From Alitiscatomonas aceti (GTDB lineage Bacteria > Bacillota > Clostridia > Lachnospirales > Lachnospiraceae), in NCBI RefSeq assembly GCF_025567195.1, contig NZ_JAOQJF010000008.1, positions 72,378-136,377 of the forward strand: a stretch of 64,000 nt of DNA, written 5' to 3'. This document shows positions 54,678 through 63,342 of this stretch, piece by piece (within the stretch, counting starts at the first letter, position 1; each line of letters opens with the position of its first letter). Under the pieces are notes generated by a model. That model saw only the letters and a program-made list of their open reading frames with translations, was not told the origin of the DNA and did no database searches. A program made the position numbers and the translations under genes.

Positions 54678-54917
54678 TTATGCCTCCTCCGGGTAATCAT
54701 AGGAGCCTGTTAAAAGCTCGTCCTGATACATGGTATACAGGGTCATGGGGCCATAATGCCACAGCTTGGACGTTTCATCCGAAAGCTCCTGATAGAGCCT
54801 GGACTGATAAAAGCGGGAGATTGCCTTCTCACCGTCCACATTACTGTTTTTCGTGATCTGCTCAATAACAGGCGGCACAATAATCGCCAGCATTGCACTG
54901 AACTGATCTTCACTCAT
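54678..54917 (-). CDS. Small hypothetical protein paired with DUF3791
   Basis: The 79-residue protein is not assigned to a named family by me. It is acidic and helical, with FSAMLAIIVPPVIEQITKNSNVDGEKAISRFYQSRLYQELSDETSKLWHYGPMTLYTMY. ATG 54917 has GGGAGG eight bases upstream, better than 54941. It lies 31 bases after the TolC-like gene and three before the DUF3791 gene, and could be the tail of the efflux operon or a separate two-gene module. Confidence 0.68.
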   Translation of the reverse strand: MSEDQFSAMLAIIVPPVIEQITKNSNVDGEKAISRFYQSRLYQELSDETSKLWHYGPMTLYTMYQDELLTGSYDYPEEA

Positions 54918-54948
54918 ACCAGCTCCCTCCCTTCCGGTCATTTTCTTC

Positions 54949-56187
54949 CTAGGACACGCTCAGATTCCCCTCCACAGCCTGGTCATACGTCTCCATGGCC
55001 TGGAACAGGGCCAGATCCGCCGTTTTCACAGCCGTCTCCTTTGCCGCATAGGAATTTTTCTGCTGGAGGTATTCCAGACGTCCGATGGTGCCCACGGACA
55101 TTTTCCGGTCCGCCGCCTCCATCTTTGTCTTTTCCAGCTCCAGGGCTGCCACGGCAGTCTGGTATTCATTTCTCTTCTGGAGCACCTGGTTATACAGGTT
55201 TTCCAGGGATGAGGAAATGGCCGCCGTCTGGTCCTCAATGGTACGGGCCATATTCTGCTGCTCCACAGAGCCGTCTGTAAGCTGCTCATAGCTCAGACGG
55301 TTGTATTTTAAAGTGTAGTTATTGTCGATGGCCGCCTGTTTATCGGCTGCCGGATCCATGGCGCCGATCCGGGAAGGATCTGCTGCCGGCACCTTCCGGA
55401 TCTCCGGGTTCCCGTTATACTCCCATCCCAGGAGCGTACACAGGCTCTGGCGCAGCTTCACCTCGCTGGCATCCAGAGCGAGCCTTCCGGCCTGGGCTGA
55501 CTCCAGGTTCTGTCTGGCCGTCAGCACCGCGTTTTCCGTTGCCAGTCCCAGGGACGCCTGGGTCTGGGTGGACTTATAGACCTCCTCCAGGAGGGTGATG
55601 GAATCCTCCAGGCTCTCCTTCTGGAGCAGAAGCTGCTCATAGCCGATCATGGCGCTCTGGGCCCCGGATACCAGTGCCGCCCGGGTACTGTCCACCATCT
55701 TTACCTTTAGCATCTCCGGCGTCACTGCGGACAGAGAATCGGCCGACAGCGTCATCTGCTCTGCCTGCTGGGACAAAACCTCCGAGGAGTACACCAGCTC
55801 CGCATACGTTCCCGGCGTTACCATATTCTGGTATCCCAGAAGATCCTCAAAGGTGCCGGCCATGCCGGAAAGCTGCCCTGCCTGGTCTGCCAGGCTGCCG
55901 GAGCCTTCCATGATCTGGTTCTTCAATTTATCCACATCTTTATAATCGTCCTTGGTATCCGAATACGTATCCTTTACGTTTTTTAACGTCGGGTTATAAG
56001 TATCCACCAGAAGTCCGATCTCCTCATATTCCAGGACGTTGTCCTGGATCCGCGCCATAGTAGCGTCGTCGTAGGGCTGTCCCGGCCCCGGCACAAACTC
56101 CTCCGCGTACGCCGGTACGGTCCAGGCCAGTGAAACAGCCAGCGCCGCCGGGATCACCCGTCTTCCCATCGTCATTTTTCTCATCAT
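54949..56187 (-). CDS. TolC-family protein (efflux channel-like), copy 2
   Basis: The 412-residue product has a signal peptide (RRVIPAALAVSLAWTVPAYAEE) and two long coiled-coil hairpins typical of the TolC/OEP fold: residues about 150-215 (AALVSGAQSAMIGYEQLLLQKESLEDSITLLEEVYKSTQTQASLGLATENAVLTARQNLESAQ) and 330-400. Each half carries the x-GxxtxxxVLxA-type turn. In Gram-negatives TolC spans the outer membrane; in a presumed monoderm the role is unclear. It lies 28 bases after the other TolC-like gene and shares little obvious identity beyond fold. Confidence 0.85.
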   Translation of the reverse strand: MMRKMTMGRRVIPAALAVSLAWTVPAYAEEFVPGPGQPYDDATMARIQDNVLEYEEIGLLVDTYNPTLKNVKDTYSDTKDDYKDVDKLKNQIMEGSGSLADQAGQLSGMAGTFEDLLGYQNMVTPGTYAELVYSSEVLSQQAEQMTLSADSLSAVTPEMLKVKMVDSTRAALVSGAQSAMIGYEQLLLQKESLEDSITLLEEVYKSTQTQASLGLATENAVLTARQNLESAQAGRLALDASEVKLRQSLCTLLGWEYNGNPEIRKVPAADPSRIGAMDPAADKQAAIDNNYTLKYNRLSYEQLTDGSVEQQNMARTIEDQTAAISSSLENLYNQVLQKRNEYQTAVAALELEKTKMEAADRKMSVGTIGRLEYLQQKNSYAAKETAVKTADLALFQAMETYDQAVEGNLSVS

Positions 56188-56215
56188 TCTATCATTCCTT
56201 TCCGGGTCCCGCCCG

Positions 56216-57472
56216 CTACATGGCTCCCTGGCCCTGGCCCTGGGCTCCCGAGGCCAGCTCCATCATGCCCTTTACGGCCCATTCGTAGTCCTCCATGGCT
56301 CCCGTTAAAGCCAGGCTGGCTTCCGTAAATTCCGCCTCCGCCGCCAGATAGGCGCTTTCCGCCGCCAGATATTCCTGGCGGCTCATCATACCCAGGGCGT
56401 TTTTCCGGTCTGCTGCAGCTTTGTCGGCCCCATCGGCCGCAAACTTGGTCTTTGCCGCCTCATAGGCCGCCTGCTTCTGGAGCACATCCTTATATAAGAG
56501 GTCCAGGCTGGTCCGCACCTCATTTTCCTGGTCCTTAATGGTCCGGGCCTTGGCCACAGCCCCTCCCTGGGACGAGGACGACGCCATCCTGGTGTCGTAA
56601 AGGGTCACATTATTCTCAATGGCCTTGCTGATATCTGCCGCCGGATCATAGGATGCGATCCTTGCCAGATCCGGCTCCGGCACCGGCTGGATCACCGGGT
56701 CTGCATCGTAACGCCAGCCCAGCATCCGGATCAGCGTCTGCTTCTGATCCTTCTCTTCATTTTCTGCCGAAGAAGCCGCCGCCCGGGCAGAATTTAAGGC
56801 CTCCTCCGCCGCCAGCACGTTTTCTGCCGAATAGAGCCCCAGCTCCATCTGGCGCTTTGATGCCTCATACGTAAGCTCTGCCATTTCCAGGGACTTTTCT
56901 GCCGCCTTCGTCTTAAGCTCCAGGATCTCATGGTCCCGCATCATGGCGTTCACAGTCTTCACTGTGTTGTTTTTTGAGATCCGCAGGGCCCTTAGGGCCG
57001 AAGCCCCCGAGGCAGACCGGCCTTTGGCCGCGTCCTCCAGATCCTTTGCCCTGGCCCGGAGGATCCGCACGTTGTTCCTGTACTCCTCATACTCCTGCTT
57101 CGTGATGCTGTCCTTCTCATCCTCTGCCGTATCCGCCAGGGTCTCCGCCTCCTGGCGCAGGGTCTCTGCCACGCTTAAAAGCTGGTCCTTTGTGAGTCCC
57201 GTGGAGCTTCCCGGATTATAATAGAACTGGTCCAGCTGTTTCTGGTAAGCACTGTTATACCGCTCCACCAGTCCCGGGATCTCCCAGTATTCCAGGGTAT
57301 CGTCTGCAAAGCTGGCCAGTGCGGCCTCGTCATATTCCGTCACAGGCGATGCCTGGACTGCCACCGTGGCCCGTGCCGTCAGAAGACCGGTCCCGGGAAC
57401 GCTTATGATCCCGCCCAGGGCCGCTGCAAAGACCAGGAACCCTGTTTTTTTCCATGGTCGTATATCCTTCAT
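56216..57472 (-). CDS. TolC-family protein (efflux channel-like), copy 1
   Basis: The 418-residue protein has a signal sequence (KKTGFLVFAAALGGIISVPGTGLLTARATVAVQA) and paired coiled coils (about 150-225 and 320-395) with TYEASKRQMELGLYSAENVLAAEEALNSARAAASSAENEEKDQKQTL and ADRKNALGMMSRQEYLAAESAYLAAEAEFTEA. The turn motifs (MELGLYSAENVLAAEEAL, LGMMSRQEYLAAES) resemble those of outer membrane factors. It ends in a Gly/Gln-rich GAQGQGQGAM tail. It follows the RND gene after a 118-base gap that contains a strong hairpin. Confidence 0.85.
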   Translation of the reverse strand: MKDIRPWKKTGFLVFAAALGGIISVPGTGLLTARATVAVQASPVTEYDEAALASFADDTLEYWEIPGLVERYNSAYQKQLDQFYYNPGSSTGLTKDQLLSVAETLRQEAETLADTAEDEKDSITKQEYEEYRNNVRILRARAKDLEDAAKGRSASGASALRALRISKNNTVKTVNAMMRDHEILELKTKAAEKSLEMAELTYEASKRQMELGLYSAENVLAAEEALNSARAAASSAENEEKDQKQTLIRMLGWRYDADPVIQPVPEPDLARIASYDPAADISKAIENNVTLYDTRMASSSSQGGAVAKARTIKDQENEVRTSLDLLYKDVLQKQAAYEAAKTKFAADGADKAAADRKNALGMMSRQEYLAAESAYLAAEAEFTEASLALTGAMEDYEWAVKGMMELASGAQGQGQGAM

Positions 57473-57512
57473 GGGATCTTCCTCCCTTCTTTCCCTTTTT
57501 AAGCATATACAG

Positions 57513-57569
57513 AAAGGACCGGAAACGCAATAAATTTTCTCTTACGATTTCTTTCGTTTCTGGTCCTTT
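57513..57569 (-). terminator. 15-bp hairpin between the RND pump and TolC-like genes
   Basis: AAAGGACCGGAAACG (57513-57527) and CGTTTCTGGTCCTTT (57555-57569) pair over 15 positions with one mismatch around a 27-base loop. The short TTT that follows leftward suggests partial termination or an mRNA stability element that could set the pump-to-channel ratio. Confidence 0.6.
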
Positions 57570-57590
57570 TCTTATGATCTTACGCCCTTA

Positions 57591-60500
57591 TCAGTCGTAG
57601 TCCGGCTCCTCCTTGGGCTTCCGGTTCATGAGTCTGTAATAGACCGGCAGCATCAAGAGCGCCAGGACTGTGGAGGCGATGAGGCCGCCCACATCCACCA
57701 GAGCCAGGCCCTGCATCATCTCTCCCGCATCGCCGTAGGCCAGGGCCATGGGGATCATGGCCACGATGGTGGTGAGGGTCGTCATCAGCATGGGACGGAT
57801 ACGGGTGGCTCCGGCCTCGATCACAGCCTCGTCCAGATCCATCTCATTGCGGTACTGATTGGCGGTGTCCACATAGAGGATACCGTTGTTCACCACCGTT
57901 CCCACTAGCATTAAGAAGCCCAGGAGGCTCACCATGCTGATGGGACTGTCTGCCAGCCAGAGGAGGCCGAAGGCTCCGATCAGGGAGAACGGGATCGTGG
58001 TCATTACCATGATGGAGAACTTGGGTGACTCGAACTGGGCCGCCATGACCACAAATACCAGGAACACGGCAATGGCAATGGCCTGGCCCAGGGAGGAGAA
58101 TTCCTCATTCATCATCTCGTCCATGGTGTTCTGCTGCATGGAGACTGATGCATTTAAGTATTTCCCGATGACCTCCTCCCGGAGCTTCCCATTTGTGGAA
58201 AGATCCGCCTCGTCGGTCAGCTGGCCGGAAATGGTCACCTGGTACTGTTTGTCGCTCTTCATGATGCTCTGGGGGCTGTCCTTGAAGCCGATCTCTGCAA
58301 TATCGGTCAGTGCCACCATGCTTCCTGTGGCCGTGGGAAGGACGATGCCCTGGAGCTTGTCGATGGTATCGTACTGGTCATCCCCGTATTCCACCTTTAC
58401 GCTTAAGTCGTTTCCGTTAACGTTCAGAGTGGTGGCCTCTGTCCCGCTCAGCATAGCATAGACCTGGCCGGCCACCTGGGCCGGAGCCAGTCCCTCTGCC
58501 GATGCCTTCACCGGATCCACAGAGATCTTCACCAGAGGCGCGTCATTTTCCAGGGATGAATGGACATGGGTCACCTCCGGTCTGGCCTGAAGCTCTTCCA
58601 CAATGGCGTCAGATACCTCCTTCAGCTCATCGTACTGGGTGCTGACTAAAATGTAGCTCACCTGGTCCGCCTGGTTCATGGTCATGGTGGAGCCCAGGGA
58701 GCTCTGCTTTTCCAGGGAAATGGAGCAGTCCGGCCACTTCTGCAGCTCCCGCTTCCATTCCTTTAATACCTGGTCCGTCTCTCTGGATTTATCATCCTTT
58801 AAGTAGGCCGTAATGGATGCGCCGCTTCCTCCCATGGAAAGCCCCGAGCTTCCGTAGGACAGCATATAAGAATCCAGGTCTGCATCCTTCGTGATATAAT
58901 CCTCCACCTTTACCAGCACATCGTTGACCCGGTCAATGGTCAGGCCCGGCTGAGTCTCCACGGTGATCCCGATGATGCCTGGGTCGTCAGCCACCATCAG
59001 CTCCATCTTCAGCTGTCCGGCCATCATAAAGGACAGGACCAGAAGGACCACCGAAGTGATCATTACCAGGGCCTTGTGGCGCAGGAGCTTCCTCACCAGG
59101 CTCCGGTAGCCGTCCTGCATGGCCCGCAGCATCCGGGAAGCCGGATTTTCTGTTTTTTCTTTCGGACGGTAAAAGGTATAGCATAAAGGTACGATGGTCA
59201 TGGCGGAGATCAAGGATGCCACCATACAGAATACGATGGTAAAGCCCAGAGGCTTGAACATCTGTCCGCTCATGCCCTTGATCAGCGCCAGGGGGATGAA
59301 CACGACGCAGGTAGTGACCGTACCGCCGATAATAGATTCCAGAACGGCCTTTGTACCGTCTAAGGCCGCATTCCTGGCCTCCACAAAGCCTCCCCTTTTC
59401 GTATTCCTGAAGCAGCTCTCCAGCACCACAATGGAGTTATCCACCATCATTCCCACGCCCAGGACCAGGCTGGACAGAGTGATGACGTTCAGAGAGAAGC
59501 CCATGGCCTTCATAAGGATCAGGGCCGCCAGGATGGACACGGGAATGGAGGTTCCCACGATCAGGGATGCTTTCATGTCGCCAAAGAACAGCCAGATGAT
59601 GACCATGGAGACCACAACGGCCATGATCATGGTCTGGAACACGCTTTCCAGGGAGCTGGAGATGGATTCGCTGCTGTCGTTGATGACCACCACCTCCAGG
59701 GCCGGGTCATCGGCCTTCAGATCATCCACGATCTTCAGCACATCCCTGGACACCTCCATGTTGCTGCTCTCCTGGTTTTTCTTGATGCCCAGGGCGATGG
59801 TGTCCTTGCCGTTATAACGGCCGATGCTGCTTTTTTCCTCCAGAGTGCTGTAAACCTCCGCCACGTCCTCCAGGTAGATGATATTTCCGTTCCCCAGGGT
59901 AATCGGAATCTTCTTTAAAAGCTCAATGGTATCGAAATCGGTGCCCGAGGTCACAGAAAGCTTTTTATTTCCCACAGTGGTGCTGCCGATGGGCATGGAA
60001 AAATCGGCGGAGCCCACACACTGGGCGATGGCGTTCATGTTCAGATGGTACTGGGCCAGTTTTTCCGGGATCAGCTCCACCTTAATATATTCCTCCTGGC
60101 CGCCGCTGACGTCCACGCTGGCCACAGAGGACAGCTTCTCAAACTCCGGAACGATCCGGCTGTCCACATAGTTGTAAAGGTTATCCGCCTGCTCGTTGTT
60201 GACCGCCAGGGTGATGGCCGGAGTATCGTTGATGTCCATCTCGATGATGGTGGGCGTCTGCACGTCCTCCGGGAATTCATTTGCCAGGCCGTCCAGCTTT
60301 TTCTTCAGATCGTCGTAGGCCTTATCCATGTCTTTGCCGTACTCGTACTGCAAGAGCACCAGGCCGAAGTTTTCTGCGGACATGCTGGTGATGGTGTCCA
60401 CGCCCGTCAGAGTGCCGATCTCATCCTCGATGGGCTTTGTGACCAGTTCCTCCACATCCTCGGGACTGGCTCCCGGATAAACGGCGTTGACCACCAGCAT

Positions 60501-60629
60501 GGGCATCTCCATTTCCGGCGTAAGCTCCAGCTTCGAGGAAAATACAGAGGAAAGACCGAAGACGATGAGGCACAGCACAACCAGGACCGTTGTGACCGGC
60601 CGCCTTAATACCTGTTTTGTCAAACCCAT
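57591..60629 (-). CDS. RND-family efflux pump (AcrB/SwrC-like)
   Basis: This proton-driven membrane pump of 1012 residues has the usual two halves, each with a transmembrane helix, a large extracytoplasmic loop and six or so helices. Motifs include VVNAVYPGASPEDVEELVTKPIEDEIGTLTGV and GVGMMVDNSIVVLESCFR near residue 400, where AcrB has Asp-Asp but this has Asp-Asn, as in SwrC-like Firmicute pumps. The second half has GFLMLVGTVVNNGILYVD. It lies 12 bases after the MFP gene. Substrates cannot be named; drugs, bile acids or lipopeptides are possible. C-terminal KPKEEPDYD tail is cytoplasmic. Confidence 0.95.
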   Translation of the reverse strand: MGLTKQVLRRPVTTVLVVLCLIVFGLSSVFSSKLELTPEMEMPMLVVNAVYPGASPEDVEELVTKPIEDEIGTLTGVDTITSMSAENFGLVLLQYEYGKDMDKAYDDLKKKLDGLANEFPEDVQTPTIIEMDINDTPAITLAVNNEQADNLYNYVDSRIVPEFEKLSSVASVDVSGGQEEYIKVELIPEKLAQYHLNMNAIAQCVGSADFSMPIGSTTVGNKKLSVTSGTDFDTIELLKKIPITLGNGNIIYLEDVAEVYSTLEEKSSIGRYNGKDTIALGIKKNQESSNMEVSRDVLKIVDDLKADDPALEVVVINDSSESISSSLESVFQTMIMAVVVSMVIIWLFFGDMKASLIVGTSIPVSILAALILMKAMGFSLNVITLSSLVLGVGMMVDNSIVVLESCFRNTKRGGFVEARNAALDGTKAVLESIIGGTVTTCVVFIPLALIKGMSGQMFKPLGFTIVFCMVASLISAMTIVPLCYTFYRPKEKTENPASRMLRAMQDGYRSLVRKLLRHKALVMITSVVLLVLSFMMAGQLKMELMVADDPGIIGITVETQPGLTIDRVNDVLVKVEDYITKDADLDSYMLSYGSSGLSMGGSGASITAYLKDDKSRETDQVLKEWKRELQKWPDCSISLEKQSSLGSTMTMNQADQVSYILVSTQYDELKEVSDAIVEELQARPEVTHVHSSLENDAPLVKISVDPVKASAEGLAPAQVAGQVYAMLSGTEATTLNVNGNDLSVKVEYGDDQYDTIDKLQGIVLPTATGSMVALTDIAEIGFKDSPQSIMKSDKQYQVTISGQLTDEADLSTNGKLREEVIGKYLNASVSMQQNTMDEMMNEEFSSLGQAIAIAVFLVFVVMAAQFESPKFSIMVMTTIPFSLIGAFGLLWLADSPISMVSLLGFLMLVGTVVNNGILYVDTANQYRNEMDLDEAVIEAGATRIRPMLMTTLTTIVAMIPMALAYGDAGEMMQGLALVDVGGLIASTVLALLMLPVYYRLMNRKPKEEPDYD

Positions 60630-60641
60630 ATCTGTGCCTCC

Positions 60642-61901
60642 TTACTGAGCGTTTGCTGCTGTCTCTTCTGCGGATGTCTCTTCTGCCGCCTGTTCCGGTG
60701 CCTCTGCTTCTCCGGCTGCCGCATCTGCTTCCGGTTCCCCTGGAGCGTCTGTCATGGGCGCTTCTCCGTTCCCGGCCTCCGGACTCTCCCCGGCTCCAGC
60801 GCTCTCTCCGCCGTCCAGGGATGTTTCAGCGTCTGTACCGGAGCCATCCGCCAGCTGCACCGGAGCTCCCTCATAAAGCTCCTTCGTCCAGGTGGTGATC
60901 ACCTGGTCGCTGTAATCCAGGCCCGAAAGCACCTGGATCCGTTCTGAACCGATGAGCCCGTCCTCGATGGCCACCTTGCGGGCAGCTCCCGCCGCCTGGT
61001 CATAGGTATATACATAGGCCTGGCCGCCGCTGTAAGAAACGCAGTCCACCGGGACCGTCATGACGTTTTCTGCCTTTTCTGAGATAACGGAAAGCTTCAC
61101 CACCGTGCCGGTGGCCAGGGCATCGGCCCCCTCCAGGCTGGCTTTGATCTTAAAAAGCCCGGTCTGCTGATCCACCATGGTGCCGATCTCCGTGATCACG
61201 CCGTTATATTCCGTTCCATTCTTTTCCACGGTCATGGCGTCTCCTGGATGAAGCCCCTCCCGTACCCGCTCGCTGACGGAAAATGCCACGGACTTATTGC
61301 CCGCTCCGGAGATCACCGCTGCCACAGAGCCTGCGGCCATCATATCGTGGACCTTTATATCAAAGCTCTCCAGCAGGCCGCTGATGGGCGCTGTCACCGT
61401 ACTGTTCTCCAGCTGTATGTCATAATTCAGCTTGGCCCCGTCGTACTGGAGCTTCGCCATGGACACGCCGTTGACCACCTGCTCGTAGGCCTGGGCAGAA
61501 ATATCCCCGCTGTCATAAAGGACCTTCATCCGGTTTAAATTGGTCTGGGCATCGTCTAAGGATACCTTGGCCGTATTTAACTGGATCCTGGCGGATTCCA
61601 GCTGCTTATTGTCGATCTTAAAAAGCGTCTGGTCCTTTTCCACCATCTCTCCCTGGTTTACATAAACCTCCAGGACCTCTCCGCTTCCCATGGCCGCCAC
61701 ATAGACCACATCCGCCGGCTCCACGGTTCCTGTCAGATCCGTGGAGATGGAAATGGTATCTGCCGCAGGGTTTTCCACCTGGACCGATGGATCCGGGACC
61801 GCCTCCATGGGCTCCTCCTTCTTCGTCATACGCATGAACACCAGGGTCCCCAGCGCTCCCACGGCCAGAACTGCTGTCACTGCTTTTGCCAGTTTTTTCA
61901 T
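60642..61901 (-). CDS. Membrane fusion protein (HlyD/AcrA-type periplasmic adaptor)
   Basis: The 419-residue protein links the RND pump to an outer component. It begins with a membrane anchor (KAVTAVLAVGALGTLVFM), followed by barrel-sandwich and coiled-coil segments (VYVAAMGSGEVLEVYVNQGEMVEKDQTLFKIDNKQLESARIQLNTAKVSLDDAQTNLNRMKVLYDSGDISAQAYEQVV, residues about 65-150). A lipoyl-like half ends near 215 and a membrane-proximal domain near 335. The last 75 residues are a Glu/Ala/Gly-rich disordered tail. It follows tetR by 17 bases. Adaptors of this length and tail are common in Clostridia. Confidence 0.93.
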   Translation of the reverse strand: MKKLAKAVTAVLAVGALGTLVFMRMTKKEEPMEAVPDPSVQVENPAADTISISTDLTGTVEPADVVYVAAMGSGEVLEVYVNQGEMVEKDQTLFKIDNKQLESARIQLNTAKVSLDDAQTNLNRMKVLYDSGDISAQAYEQVVNGVSMAKLQYDGAKLNYDIQLENSTVTAPISGLLESFDIKVHDMMAAGSVAAVISGAGNKSVAFSVSERVREGLHPGDAMTVEKNGTEYNGVITEIGTMVDQQTGLFKIKASLEGADALATGTVVKLSVISEKAENVMTVPVDCVSYSGGQAYVYTYDQAAGAARKVAIEDGLIGSERIQVLSGLDYSDQVITTWTKELYEGAPVQLADGSGTDAETSLDGGESAGAGESPEAGNGEAPMTDAPGEPEADAAAGEAEAPEQAAEETSAEETAANAQ

Positions 61902-61918
61902 ATTTTTTCTCCTCTTTC

Positions 61919-62569
61919 TTATTCTGTTTTTTCCTTTTCTGCTCTCTGAGGACAGACGCCGTATCTCAGAAGATTGATGCGCCTGTTATAAAAGTCCATG
62001 GCCTCCTCTGCCCCGCATTCTCCGTTCAGCGTCTTCTTTAACGCCATCACCAGTGTAATGGCATGGAGATCCATCAGATCGGTGAGCGTGACAAGATCCA
62101 TGGGGAACCGCGTCTGATCCAGAAGGCCGTAGATCCGGTCCAGATAGGACCATTTACAGTCCATAGACTCTCCGCCCCTTTCTCCTCTGGTACTCTCCTT
62201 AAACAGGTCAAAAAATGTCTTGCTCTCGATGAGCTTTGTGATCATTCCCATGAAGCCGCCGTCATTGGCATGGATGATGGTATGCTCCAGGGACCGGGAA
62301 AGAGTCAGCCAGATATCCCCGCCGTTCTCCTCCATATCCTGGACATAAAAATCGTTGTGCTCCCGGACCCGGTCGCTGATGAGCCACCGCAGAAGATCGT
62401 ATTTGCTCTCAAAATATGTATAGAAGCTCCCGCGGGAAATATCCGCCTCCTGGATGATCCGGTTGATGGACGCGGATTCCGGGGACGTCCGCGTAAATTC
62501 CTGGATCCCCGCCCGCCGTATGGCCTCGATCTTCTCCTCCGGCAGCCTCTTAAACCGCTCTGTCGGCAT
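61919..62569 (-). CDS. TetR-family repressor of the efflux operon
   Basis: The 216-residue regulator has an N-terminal TetR HTH (EEKIEAIRRAGIQEFTRTSPESASINRIIQEADISRGSFYTYFESKYDLL, residues about 10-60) and a variable ligand-binding C-terminal helical part. ATG 62569 has AGGG nearby and follows two operator-like palindromes and a consensus promoter; the in-frame start at 62641 would lie upstream of the -10 and is rejected. It is first in the tetR-MFP-RND-TolC-TolC operon and so is probably an autorepressor relieved by pump substrates. Confidence 0.92.
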   Translation of the reverse strand: MPTERFKRLPEEKIEAIRRAGIQEFTRTSPESASINRIIQEADISRGSFYTYFESKYDLLRWLISDRVREHNDFYVQDMEENGGDIWLTLSRSLEHTIIHANDGGFMGMITKLIESKTFFDLFKESTRGERGGESMDCKWSYLDRIYGLLDQTRFPMDLVTLTDLMDLHAITLVMALKKTLNGECGAEEAMDFYNRRINLLRYGVCPQRAEKEKTE

Positions 62570-62604
62570 GTGATCCCTCTTTTCATAAGTTCTGATTTTC
62601 CAAA

Positions 62605-62649
62605 GTGACAACTCGTCATCATTATAGTGACACCCTGTCACATTGTCAA
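62605..62649 (-). promoter_or_regulatory. Efflux operon promoter with two operator palindromes
   Basis: TTGACA (62644-62649) and TATAAT (62621-62626) are exactly 17 bases apart, a full consensus. The spacer holds the palindrome GTGACA-CCC-TGTCAC (62627-62641). A second related copy, GTGACAACTCGTCAT (62605-62619), lies just downstream of the -10. Such tandem operators fit TetR repression. Confidence 0.85.
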
Positions 62650-62698
62650 TGGGAAGGGGACAGATTTTATAGAATTTATAGAGTTTTTAGAAAAGTAA

Positions 62699-62744
62699 AA
62701 TGAGCCGCAGGTCTGTATGCCAGACGTCCGCAGCTCATTTTTTT
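62699..62744 (-). terminator. Terminator after the nitroreductase gene, usable in both directions
   Basis: AATGAGC and GCTCATT plus inner CTGCGG/CCGCAG-type pairs and GTCTG/CAGAC make a long stem. Rightward it is followed by TTTTTTT and leftward by TTTTAC. Confidence 0.8.
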
Positions 62745-62784
62745 CACAGGCTCCCGCCAGTCCGGGCCATACGGCCCCGGGCTC

Positions 62785-63330
62785 CTACCACTGGTTATAG
62801 GTCACGATCTCATCCAGTTCCTTTCTCGCTTTCTTTCTGGGCGCGCCCTCATTGGCCGGGTATCCCACAGTGATGATAAGGCGCACCGGATGCTCCTCGG
62901 GGATCCCGAAGGCCCTGTGGAGCTTTTCCTGGTTCATGGTGCCGATGATGCACGTTCCCAGCCCCATGGAAGCGGCTTCATAGCAGATCCCCATGGCCGC
63001 CATCCCGATATCCATCTGGGCAAAGTGCTGGGGGCCGTAATGCTCCTCCACTCCCGGCTTATACTGGGCCTTTTCCTCGCAGATCAGGATAAAGGCCGGG
63101 ACGCTGGCTCCCCAGGGACAGCCCGTAAGGCCGTTGTCATCAAAGGCCTCCACCACCTTTTCACGGCTCTCCGGCTCATCCACAAGGATAAAATGCCACG
63201 GCTGGGAATTGCAGGCGCTAGGGGCAAAGCGGGCCACATCTACCAGATGGACCAGCTGTTCCCTCGTCACAGGGCGGTCTGCATACACCCGGCAGCTCTC
63301 CCGCTTCATCTGTAATTCTTCAAAATTCAT
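62785..63330 (-). CDS. Nitroreductase-family flavoprotein
   Basis: The 181-residue protein has the FMN-binding N-terminal KRESCRVYADRPVTREQLVHLVDVARFAPSACNSQPWHFILVD (residues 9-52) and the C-terminal ASMGLGTCIIGTMNQEKLHRAFGIPEEHPVRLIITVGYP, typical of small nitroreductase-like enzymes that reduce nitro, quinone or other groups with NAD(P)H. Substrate unknown. It is downstream of the glutaredoxin-like gene (12-base gap), so both may be expressed together as redox proteins. Confidence 0.92.
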   Translation of the reverse strand: MNFEELQMKRESCRVYADRPVTREQLVHLVDVARFAPSACNSQPWHFILVDEPESREKVVEAFDDNGLTGCPWGASVPAFILICEEKAQYKPGVEEHYGPQHFAQMDIGMAAMGICYEAASMGLGTCIIGTMNQEKLHRAFGIPEEHPVRLIITVGYPANEGAPRKKARKELDEIVTYNQW

Positions 63331-63342
63331 AAAAACTCTCCT

